Shown piece after piece: positions 28,561-37,581 of a stretch of DNA of 64,000 nt; position 1 is the first letter of the stretch, and each line of letters begins with the position of its first letter. The stretch lies in the NCBI GenBank assembly GCA_964615375.1, contig CAZTOW010000012.1, positions 62,001-126,000 of the forward strand, written 5' to 3'. The position numbers and the translations under genes were made by a program. Source of the stretch: CAZKWG01 sp964615375 (GTDB lineage: Bacteria > Myxococcota_A > UBA796 > CAZKWG01). Under the pieces are notes generated by a model, which saw nothing but the letters and a program-made list of their open reading frames with translations, made no database searches and was not told the origin of the DNA.

Positions 28561-29565
28561 TTGTCGCGCATCGAACGACGACTCCGTCACAGCTCGCTGG
28601 CCCGACCCGCGCTCTTCGACCCTGAGCAGGTGAGGCTGGAGGGCGCGCACCGGGCGCGCACGGCGCGGAAGATCCGCGTCGGCCTCCGGCGCAGCGCCAC
28701 GGTGCTGCTGACGACCCCGCGCTGGAGCCAGCCCAGGGTCTTCCTCGAAGATCTGGCGCTCGAGCTCGCCGTGGGCGAGCCCGGGATCGGCTGCCGCACC
28801 GTCAGCTTCCGCGCGGCCCGCGGGCGCCCCGAGGCCGAGGGCTGGCAGATCGCGCTCGGCGTCTTCGCGCAGCTCGGCCAGCCGCGCTGGGTCCACAGCG
28901 CCCCGCTGGCGGTGGCCGATCGCCGCGGATTCCGCGTCCGCCTGGCCCAGATCCTCGGGCAGACCGAGGAGACCCTGCGCGCCCCCGTCGCGCTGCTGGC
29001 CCACGACGTGGACAGCCTCCCCGTGCAGGTCCTGGAGGACATCGGCGAGGTCTGGTGCGGGCACGTCCTGGCGGCGGGCCCCGAGCGCCGCTCGCTGCTC
29101 CTGCTCTCCGGGGGAGCCGCCGCGCGCAGCGGGATCCCCGGCGCCGTCCACCTCGATCTCGCGGACTACGGCGAGGAGGAGGCCGAGGAGGCCCTGCGGT
29201 CTCGGGGCGGCCCCTTCCCCAGCCGAGCCCTCCGTTCCCTGGCCCGCTTCACCGGCGGCGTCCCCGGGCTCGTCGAGGCCTTCGCCGACCGGCTCGCGGA
29301 GGGGCGCACCCCCGTCCTCAACCCGGACGCCCTGCTGGGCGAGCTCGGCGTCCTGGCCGATGAGCTGCGCGGGGCCGTGGACATCGCCTGCGCCGACGGA
29401 CGCCTGGCCGAGCGCCTCCAGCGCCTGCTCCCCGGCGAGCCCCTCCCCGCCGATCCCGAGCTCGACGAGCCCCTCCTGGACGCCGGGCTGCTCCGTCGCC
29501 ACCAGCTCGCCGGCCTCACCCGCGTCGAGCTGCGCTGCCCGGCCATCGCCGCCCTGGTGGCCTGA
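28561..29565 (+). CDS. AAA-type ATPase-like protein with degenerate Walker A
   Basis: 334 residues, TTG start 4 bases after AGGAGG. The sequence follows an AAA/STAND ATPase plan: strand TVLLTTP at the phosphate-loop position, PVALLAHDVDSLP in the Walker B position, and FTGGVPGLVEAFADRL in the sensor/lid region. Where GPRGSGKT is expected, TPRWSQPR is found, so the nucleotide-binding Gly and Lys are missing. It may be a pseudo-ATPase or bind nucleotide differently. It is divergent from the winged-helix gene and lies immediately before the sigma54-driven RNA gene. Function unknown. Confidence 0.7.
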   Translation: MSRIERRLRHSSLARPALFDPEQVRLEGAHRARTARKIRVGLRRSATVLLTTPRWSQPRVFLEDLALELAVGEPGIGCRTVSFRAARGRPEAEGWQIALGVFAQLGQPRWVHSAPLAVADRRGFRVRLAQILGQTEETLRAPVALLAHDVDSLPVQVLEDIGEVWCGHVLAAGPERRSLLLLSGGAAARSGIPGAVHLDLADYGEEEAEEALRSRGGPFPSRALRSLARFTGGVPGLVEAFADRLAEGRTPVLNPDALLGELGVLADELRGAVDIACADGRLAERLQRLLPGEPLPADPELDEPLLDAGLLRRHQLAGLTRVELRCPAIAALVA

Positions 29566-29571
29566 TCCGCG

Positions 29572-29619
29572 TTGGGAAGATCATTTCCCGAAGGGCAATC
29601 CAGATCCCTTCCCGCGCGA
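29572..29619 (+). other. Hairpin-forming sequence after the AAA-like gene
   Basis: GGGAAGATC (from 29574) can pair with GATCCCTTCCC (29603-29613) with a small bulge, enclosing a second hairpin TTTCCCGAAGGGCAA. No T-tract follows, so it is a poor intrinsic terminator, but it may end or stabilise the upstream mRNA. Between here and 29748 there is also a GC palindrome CCCCGGCCGGGG (29655-29666) and no gene. Confidence 0.35.
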
Positions 29620-29748
29620 TAGCACGCTCCCTGACGGTGTGATCGGGTGAGCGCCCCCGGCCGGGGCCGGCGCAGGGTGGCCGAGAGGCTGGGCAATGTG
29701 CTTCCCGGCGCCTCCGCGAGAGTCGGCGTTTGACCATGAGGCGGAGGT

Positions 29749-29764
29749 TGGCACGGGGGTTGCA
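29749..29764 (+). promoter_or_regulatory. Sigma54 (-24/-12) promoter, exact consensus
   Basis: TGGCACGGGGGTTGCA matches the RpoN consensus TGGCACG-N4-TTGCA at every defined position, with T before it and an A-rich AATAA after it. The GG and GC dinucleotides have the required spacing. The C of GC at 29763 as -12 predicts transcription starting at about 29775. The only thing downstream for 1.2 kb is the noncoding element. The enhancer-binding activator site upstream was not identified. Confidence 0.85.
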
Positions 29765-29774
29765 ATAACTACGT

Positions 29775-30907
29775 GCGGCACCGAGACGTTCGGTCGCCGA
29801 ACCGAAGAGAGAAGCCTCGAGGGCGACCTCGAGACGATCTTTGACGTCAGGAACCCCAGGAGGGTCGGCAGCCCTGCCTCTCGAGGCAGGGACAACGCCA
29901 CCGGATCCCTCTGGCGGATCTTCGCAGGACCGCGGCGCGCGAGCGTCGCGAAAGTCCAAGGGAGGTCCAGCGATGTGAACCCCGCTTCGGCGGGAGACGG
30001 ATCGCGCAGAGAATTCGGGGAGGACCCTGGAGGGGAACGAAGCCCAGGAGAGCATCGGGTCGAGGTTGGCGGCAACGCCTCCCGAGACAACGGACTCGTC
30101 GGCAGAGCAAAGCCCTGAGATCGGGGTGTGTCCTTCGGGACGCGCACGAACGGTGAGAGGGCAAGGGCCGCGGTGACGCGGTACGGCGGTCGGCGAGGGG
30201 AAGGCTCTGAAGGGTGTGAAGCGCGGCGCCGGGGAAGGCAGAGATCGCGCGCGGCATCGAGAGATGTTCGCGAGCGGTGGAGCCTGAAACGCGCCGAACC
30301 CCAGGATCGGGTGCAGGGTGCAACAGACCTGCGACGAAGCGCGCGGAGGAAGCCGTCGAAGCCGGGAGGAACGGCAAGGACGGAACGAGCACGAGGGTGG
30401 CAACCTCGGGCCGAAGAGCGGGTGACCGCTCGGGAGTGGACGCGCGGTTCGAATCTCGATGGAGGGGCGTCTTTGGAAAACCCCAGGAGAGGAGCTCGAG
30501 CCCTGGCGCTCGGAGCGTGATGTCGGTGTCTCACGACACGGTGTCCGCGACGACGCGAGGACAAGAGCCGCATGGAACAGAGAGAGAGCAATCTCTATGT
30601 CTCTGAAGGAGAAGTGAAGGTCAGGAAGGCCGCACGTCAATGACGTACGCGCCACGGGGTGTCCCTCGAAGGTCCGATACAAACCGTGTCAAGACCATGG
30701 AGGGTGAACGGGGAAGGCCAACGACCCGTGACCCGAGCGCTGATGGCGAGACCGTGCTGCCGCGCGCGCGGCAGTGGCGACGACGCCAGCGACCTTGAAG
30801 ACCCCACCAACTCCCGAGAGGCGGCCCGAAGCGCCGTGAGGCGCGCGAGGGTGGCTGTCCCATCGCGAGAGACTCTGTAGGGGATTCCCGACCGAACGTT
30901 CGGTGCC
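29775..30907 (+). ncRNA. Giant structured noncoding RNA, about 1.13 kb, unrecognised family
   Basis: Bounds come from the sigma54 start (about 29775) and a terminal helix: GGCACCGAGACGTTCGGT (29777-29794) pairs with ACCGAACGTTCGGTGCC (30891-30907) over 17 bp with one bulged G. A terminator follows. Inside are many stable hairpins: 29816-29833 (7 bp, GCGA loop), 29872-29891 (8 bp), 29981-29994 (UUCG), 30068-30079 (GCAA), 30126-30145 (8 bp, UUCG), 30168-30181 (GUGA), 30416-30431 (6 bp, GUGA), 30526-30539, 30757-30774. The plus strand is purine-rich and has no ORF with a ribosome binding site; ORFs across it on both strands are Arg/Ser/Pro-rich artefacts. It does not match RNase P RNA, tmRNA, SRP RNA, 6S RNA or rRNA. 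Relation to known giant RNAs (OLE, GOLLD, ROOL) was not recognised. Confidence 0.8.
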
Positions 30908-30910
30908 AAC

Positions 30911-30955
30911 CAGCCCCCCGGCAGCCTCCCCGGCTGTCCGGGGGGTTGTCGTTTC
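30911..30955 (+). terminator. Intrinsic terminator of the giant RNA
   Basis: CCCCCCGG (30914-30921) pairs with CCGGGGGG (30938-30945); inside, CAGCC (30922-30926) pairs with GGCTG (30932-30936), leaving a TCCCC loop; the outer pairs CAG/TTG extend the stem. A T-rich tail TTGTCGTTTCT follows. The hairpin starts three bases after the terminal helix of the RNA ends, so it fits as its 3' boundary and separates it from ligA. Confidence 0.85.
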
Positions 30956-31052
30956 TGGGATCTGGGATCCGGGTCCCGGCACACTGGCCAGCCGCGCCCG
31001 CGCCCGGTACATGACAGCGGCTGGCGAGCCCGCCGGCGCAGGCGGAGGCCCG

Positions 31053-33188
31053 ATGTCCGAGAACCTGGAGCAGCGCCGCGCGCGCTGGGAGGCCTATGGG
31101 GAGGCCGAGGCGAAGGCGCGTGTGGAGGAGCTCACCCGTGAGCTCAACCGGCACAACCACCTCTACCATGTGCTGAACCGGCCCGAGATCGACGATCGCG
31201 AGTACGATCTGCTCTACCGCGAGCTCGAGGCCCTCGAGGCCGCCTGGCCCGCGCTCCGCAAGGCGGAGAGCCCCACCCAGCGCGTCGGCGACCAGCCGGT
31301 CGAGGGGCTCGAGCCCTTCCCCCACCGCGTCCCCATGCTCTCGCTGGCCAACGCGTTTTCATCTGAGGAGATGCGCGACTTCGAGGAGAGCCGGGACAAC
31401 CGCGGCACCCTGCGCGGCGGGGCCCGTTTCATCCTGGAGCGCGCGGGCGCCTGGGAGCCGCCCCTGGCCTACATCGTGGAGCCCAAGCTGGACGGGCTGG
31501 CGATGGAGCTGGTCTATGAGGACGGCGTCTTCGTCGGCGCCGGCACGCGCGGCGACGGGCAGGTGGGCGAGGACGTCACGCACAACGTGCGCACCATCAA
31601 GAGCGTGCCGCTCACCCTCACCGGGTCGGCGCCGGGGCGCGTCTCCGTCCGTGGCGAGGTGCTCTTCGACCTGCCCGGCTTCGAGAAGATGAACGCCGCC
31701 CGCGAGGCCGCCGGCGAAAAACCCTTCGAGAACCCGCGCAACGCCGCCGCCGGCACCGTGCGCCAGCTCGACCCCAAGATCGCCGCCGGCCGCCCGCTGC
31801 ACTTCTACGCTCACTCGCTGGGCGAGGGCTTCGACCAGGACACGCACGGCACGCACTCGGCCACGCTCGCGCACCTGGCCCAGCTCGGCTTCCGCATCAA
31901 CCCGCTCAACCAGGTCTGCCTCGGCGTCGAGGCCGTCATCGAGCGCATCCGCCAGCTCGGCGAGCTGCGCCACACGCTGGACTACGAGATCGACGGGGCC
32001 GTGGTGAAGGTGGATCGCCTGGACCTCCAGGAGATCCTAGGCTTCGTCACCCGCAGCCCCCGCTGGGCCGTGGCCTACAAGTACCCGCCGCCCCGCGTGC
32101 GCACCCGCCTGGCCCGCGTGGACTTCGGCGTGGGGCGCACCGGCGTCGTCACCCCGGTCGCCGTGCTCGACCCCGTGCGCGTGGGCGGCGTGACCGTGCG
32201 GAACGCCACGCTGCACAACGAGTACCAGATGCGCAACAAGCCCGAATACCTGGGCGGGCTGCGCGTCGGAGATCTGGTGGAGGTCCTTCGCGCGGGCGAC
32301 GTGATCCCGCGCGTGGAGGCCGTCATCCCCGAGGACGGCCGCGAGGCGCGCCCGCTGGCGAGCTTCCCCGAGGGCTGCCCGGTCTGCGGCGCCCACCTCG
32401 TGCGCGAGCAGAACCCGGACGAGCCCGAGAAGGTCACCATCCGCTGCCCGAACCGCCTGGGCTGCCGGGCCCAGCTCGAGGCCTGGCTCACCCACTTCGC
32501 CAGCCGGCTGGCGATGAACATCGACGGGCTCGGCGAGAAGCTGGTGGCGCAGCTCGTGGACACCGGGCTGGTGCGCCGGCCCTCGGACCTCTACGCGCTC
32601 AGCGTGGAGCGGCTCTCCGATCTCGAGCGCATGGGCCGGAAGTCCGCCGCCAACCTGGTTGCCGCCATCGAAGGCAGCAAGGACCGGCCCCTGGACCGCG
32701 CCCTGTACGCGCTGGGCATCCCCATGGTGGGTGAGGCCACCGCCCGAGATCTGGCCGCGGCCTTCGGCAGCGTGGACGCCTTCCTGGCCGCCACCCCGGA
32801 GGCCCTGCAGGGCGTGGCGGGGATCGGCCCGGTGGTGGCCGAGGAGATCCTGGACTTCCTGGCCACCCCGGACAACCGCGACGAGATCGGCCGGCTGCGC
32901 GCCGCCGGCGTGCGCTTCCCCTCGGCGGCCCCCGCGGTCACCGCCAGCGTGGCCGGGGTCGCCGGCAAGAGCTTCGTGCTCACCGGCACCCTGCCCACCC
33001 TCTCCCGCGAGCAGGCGGCGGAGAAGATCCTGGCGGCCGGCGGCAAGGTGGCGGGCTCGGTCTCCAAGAAGACCGACTACGTCGTGGCCGGTGAGGCGGC
33101 GGGCAGCAAGCTGACGAAGGCGCAGGAGCTCGGGCTCGCCGTCCTGGACGAGGCCGGGCTGCTGGCCCTGCTGGGCGGCGGCGCATGA
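31053..33188 (+). CDS. ligA: NAD+-dependent DNA ligase
   Basis: 711 residues from ATG 31053, which has CGGAGG 5 bases upstream; an in-frame ATG at 31011 lacks such a site. It seals nicks in replication and repair. The Ia domain contains HNHLYHVLNRPEIDDREYD for NAD binding. The adenylation motif is EPKLDGLAM with Lys145, followed by the OB fold. A four-Cys zinc finger (CPVCGAHL ... CPNRLGCRAQ), helix-hairpin-helix repeats (GIPMVGEATARDLAAAFG) and a C-terminal BRCT domain (KSFVLTGTLPTLSREQA) complete it. All parts of a normal LigA are present. Confidence 0.97.
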   Translation: MSENLEQRRARWEAYGEAEAKARVEELTRELNRHNHLYHVLNRPEIDDREYDLLYRELEALEAAWPALRKAESPTQRVGDQPVEGLEPFPHRVPMLSLANAFSSEEMRDFEESRDNRGTLRGGARFILERAGAWEPPLAYIVEPKLDGLAMELVYEDGVFVGAGTRGDGQVGEDVTHNVRTIKSVPLTLTGSAPGRVSVRGEVLFDLPGFEKMNAAREAAGEKPFENPRNAAAGTVRQLDPKIAAGRPLHFYAHSLGEGFDQDTHGTHSATLAHLAQLGFRINPLNQVCLGVEAVIERIRQLGELRHTLDYEIDGAVVKVDRLDLQEILGFVTRSPRWAVAYKYPPPRVRTRLARVDFGVGRTGVVTPVAVLDPVRVGGVTVRNATLHNEYQMRNKPEYLGGLRVGDLVEVLRAGDVIPRVEAVIPEDGREARPLASFPEGCPVCGAHLVREQNPDEPEKVTIRCPNRLGCRAQLEAWLTHFASRLAMNIDGLGEKLVAQLVDTGLVRRPSDLYALSVERLSDLERMGRKSAANLVAAIEGSKDRPLDRALYALGIPMVGEATARDLAAAFGSVDAFLAATPEALQGVAGIGPVVAEEILDFLATPDNRDEIGRLRAAGVRFPSAAPAVTASVAGVAGKSFVLTGTLPTLSREQAAEKILAAGGKVAGSVSKKTDYVVAGEAAGSKLTKAQELGLAVLDEAGLLALLGGGA

Positions 33189-33463
33189 CCCGGGCGCACC
33201 TGGTCGTCCAGGGGCGCGTGCAGGGCGTGTACTTCCGGCAGTCCACCCAGGTGGAGGCCGAGCGCCTCGGCGTCCGCGGCTGGGTGCGCAACCGGCGCGA
33301 TGGCTCGGTAGAGGTCGTGGTCGAGGGTGAGCCCGCCGCGGTGGACGCGCTGGTGGCCTGGTGCCACCAGGGCCCGCCCATGGCGCGGGTGGACGCCGTC
33401 GAGCTCACGCGGGAGGAGGCGGTGATGATCCCGGAGGGTTTCCATGTGCGCCCGACCCTCTGA
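33185..33463 (+). CDS. acyP: Acylphosphatase
   Basis: 92 residues, the standard length. The phosphate-binding loop GRVQGVYFRQST supplies the catalytic Arg, and VRGWVRNRRDGSVEVVVEG contains the catalytic Asn. It hydrolyses acyl phosphates in the cytoplasm. The ATG overlaps the ligA stop (ATGA), and the 3' end overlaps the next lipoprotein start by 20 bases, so the three genes form one transcript. Confidence 0.95.
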   Translation: MTRAHLVVQGRVQGVYFRQSTQVEAERLGVRGWVRNRRDGSVEVVVEGEPAAVDALVAWCHQGPPMARVDAVELTREEAVMIPEGFHVRPTL

Positions 33464-34214
33464 GCGCGGCGCCGCGGCGCTGCTCCTGCTGCTCTCCGGC
33501 TGCGCGACCCAGCCCGACCAGCCGCTCCAGGCGGTAGAGCTGGGGCTCGCCCAGGAGGCGGCCTACGTCGCCGGGCCCTCGGTCACCGCCACGCTGCTGA
33601 GCGCGGCCATGGCCAGCGAGGCCTGCGCGGGCCAGGACGGCCTGTGGGACGACGTGGTCGTGGGCGATTCGCCGCCTTTCTCCGCGCGGCTGTCGGCGGC
33701 GCTGGGGGCGGACGCGCAGGTCAGCGCCCTCTCTCGCGCCAACGCGACCAGCGTCACCCTGGAGATCGAGGGCGCGCGGCTGCTGGGCTGGAGCGGGCTC
33801 GCGCTCGAGCTGGACGCCGAGGGGGACGGGGAGGGGCTGGAGCTCGGGCTGGTCGCCGTGATGGACGGCGAGCGCGTCGGGGAGAGCAGCGCGTCCGTGC
33901 TCCAGGGCTGCGCGGACGTGCCGCGGGTCAGCGGGAGCGCGGAGTGGACCGACCCGGCGGGGCGCGCGCACACGCTCAGCTACCCGCTCTCCGCGAGCGA
34001 GGAGCTCATCCTGGACGGCGACATCCCCTGGCTCCCCACCGCCGGAGACCTGCGCTGGGAGGCGCTGGTCCGCGAGGTCGCCAACAGCCTGGAGACGGCC
34101 GAGGCCGACCAGCTCACCATCGACGAGAGCGCCGACCCGCCCACCGCCACCTGGCCCGCGATCGTGACCAGCCAGGGCTGGTCGAACGACGCTACGGTCC
34201 CGATCGCGCCTTGA
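33444..34214 (+). CDS. Hypothetical lipoprotein
   Basis: 256 residues. The ATG at 33444 lies inside the end of acyP and starts a lipoprotein signal MCARPSERGAAALLLLLSGCAT. The mature protein is acidic with alternating beta strands (ANATSVTLEIEGARLLGW, GLELGLVAVMDGERVG); no domain was recognised. Its last 23 bases overlap convergently with the TrmJ-like gene. Confidence 0.75.
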   Translation: MCARPSERGAAALLLLLSGCATQPDQPLQAVELGLAQEAAYVAGPSVTATLLSAAMASEACAGQDGLWDDVVVGDSPPFSARLSAALGADAQVSALSRANATSVTLEIEGARLLGWSGLALELDAEGDGEGLELGLVAVMDGERVGESSASVLQGCADVPRVSGSAEWTDPAGRAHTLSYPLSASEELILDGDIPWLPTAGDLRWEALVREVANSLETAEADQLTIDESADPPTATWPAIVTSQGWSNDATVPIAP

Positions 34215-34979
34215 GCGCGAACGCGAGGCTCTTCGCCATCCCGAACAGGAAATTCAGCTCGTCCACCGTCGGCTCCGCGCGACCGAGCAGCCGGTAGAGG
34301 CTGCCGCGCACCTGCTCCTCGGAGCGTCCGGGCAGATACTCGGCCTGCTGAAGCAGGGTCGCCGCCAGGGCCACGAGCTCGGCCTGTCGGCCCACCGGGG
34401 CGAAGGGCTCGGGCTCCGCGTTCTCGTAGGCGCGATCGGGGTCTCCGCGGCGCGGGCGCTGTCGGCGGGCAGGCTCGCCCGCGACCCCGGCGGAGCTGGC
34501 GGCCTGCAGCAGCCCGGCGCAGGTCACGGTGACCGCCTGGCCGAGGTTGAGCGAGGCGTGGGTGGCGACCGGGAGGCTCAGGATCGCGTGGCAGAGCGCC
34601 AGGTCCTCGTTGGAGAGCCCCTTGTCTTCCGGCCCGAAGAGCAGGCAGACCGGCGCCTCCTGAGCCAGCGCCGCCTCCGCCAGCGCGGGCGGGTCCAGCA
34701 CCGGCCAACGCCAGCGGCGTGAGCGCCCGGTGGTGCCGACCACCAGCCCGGCCTCGTCTACCGCCTCCAGCACGCTGCCGCAGAAGCGCGCCTCGTCGAT
34801 GACGCTGGCCGCCCCCGGCGCCATCCAGCGCGCGCGCTCGGGGTCGAAGCCCTCCGGGCTCACCAGGGTGAGGCCGCCGACGCCGTGGTTGGCGATGGCG
34901 CGCGCGGCCACGCCGACATTGCCGGGCTGCTGGGGCCGGACGAGGACGACGCGGACGTGGGCGAGCGGGCCCCCGCCCA

Positions 34980-34980
<1 letters not shown>
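34192..34980 (-). CDS. TrmH/SPOUT-family RNA 2'-O-methyltransferase, TrmJ-like
   Basis: 262 residues from GTG 34980, whose G is also the last base of the Hsp70 TAG stop (TAGTG). The SPOUT knot methyltransferase has VRVVLVRPQQPGNVGVAARA (motif 1), VCLLFGPEDKGLSNEDL (motif 2) and LPVATHASLNLGQAVTV (motif 3), which bind S-adenosylmethionine in a deep trefoil knot. A C-terminal helical extension with TVDELNFLFGMAKSLA is typical of TrmJ, which methylates position 32 of tRNAs. Translational coupling to an hsp70 gene is unusual. The target RNA is not proven. Confidence 0.85.
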
Positions 34981-36863
<1,883 letters not shown>

Positions 36864-37086
36864 TGGAACGCCTACCTTTTCCACAGCGTGCAGGGGTCTA
36901 CCATGCTCCGCTCGACCTCGTCAACGCGAGCCGCGGGGAGAGATCGCCCGCCGCGTGAAGACGGGTCTTCAGATAGCGGATCGCGGCGGCGCAGTCCACC
37001 ACTTCTCCCCGCTATCGCTCCACCACGGCGCACGCTCCCTGCCCGACGAAGATGCATTCCGGTATGCTATTGAAGGTGAGGTGCAG

Positions 37087-37581
37087 GTGGAAGACCGACT
37101 CGGCCAGTCGTTGGCAGCACGTCTAAAGATCGCCTTGGACGCCAGGGAGCGCGTGGCGGACAAATCGGCTCGGAGCGAGGCCTCTGCCGAGGCGCGGCGC
37201 GCGCGGTCGGCGCTGCTCTCGGAGCTCGCGGGTTTTGCGCGGAGCGTAGGGCACCTGGAGGTGCGCGAGGTGCCGCGGGGGGTCTTCCTCCGCTACCAGG
37301 GGCGCGGCCTCTTCTTCGAGCCGCTCGGGGACGAGGACGTGGTGCGCGTGCGCGGGACCTCGCTGATGGCGGGGGTCCACCGGCTCATCCGCGAGGAGGG
37401 CACGGGGCGCTGGATGTTCGGGACCACCGACCGCTCCAAGCGCGAGCGTTACCGCCCCCTCTTTGACGAGGGGCTCGCCGAGCTGCTCCAGCGCGGGCTG
37501 CACGTCCCCGAGCCTCCGCCCGAGGAGCCCGTGCGACCGCCTCGAAACTACGTGCTGTCGCCGCTCAGGCCACGAGCATGA
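37087..37581 (+). CDS. Hypothetical protein
   Basis: 164 residues from GTG 37087, chosen because AAGGTGAG ends 6 bases before it; GTG 37081 is an alternative, and longer in-frame versions read through sequence with no coding look. Residues 1-45 are a charged helix (SARSEASAEARRARSALLSEL); the rest is a compact basic alpha/beta domain with VFLRYQGRGLFFEPLGDEDVVRV and RWMFGTTDRSKRERY. The C-terminus is Pro-rich. It overlaps the dehydrogenase gene convergently by 17 bases. The 223 bases before it hold only a possible -10 (TATGCT, 37063-37068) and the Hsp70 leader. Not recognised. Confidence 0.6.
   Translation: MEDRLGQSLAARLKIALDARERVADKSARSEASAEARRARSALLSELAGFARSVGHLEVREVPRGVFLRYQGRGLFFEPLGDEDVVRVRGTSLMAGVHRLIREEGTGRWMFGTTDRSKRERYRPLFDEGLAELLQRGLHVPEPPPEEPVRPPRNYVLSPLRPRA

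Noticed and set aside
29670..29730. tRNA-like segment GGTGGCCGAGAGGCTGGGCA resembling a Ser/Leu D-arm
   Set aside because: No matching acceptor stem, anticodon arm or T-arm follows within tRNA distance; it lies upstream of the sigma54 promoter.
30446..30455. GGTTCGAATC, identical to a tRNA T-arm core, inside the giant RNA
   Set aside because: Flanking bases do not give a 5-bp T stem and no other tRNA parts are present, so it is probably chance or a local loop.
29516..30682. 388-residue open frame on the minus strand covering the giant RNA, plus several others there
   Set aside because: Composition is Arg/Ser/Pro/Cys-rich without domains, no ribosome binding site, and it runs through hairpins and the sigma54 promoter. 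Such frames arise on the reverse of purine-rich structured RNA genes.
29775..30907. Giant RNA as RNase P RNA or tmRNA (contains GAAAGTCC)
   Set aside because: The rest of the RNase P core is missing, including the conserved 3' ACAGAA segment; it is about three times too long. No tmRNA tag frame or tRNA-like ends.
29773..30910. Group II intron (GTGCG at the 5' end)
   Set aside because: No domain V hairpin with AGC triad, no reverse transcriptase and an independent promoter and terminator; still worth a covariance search.
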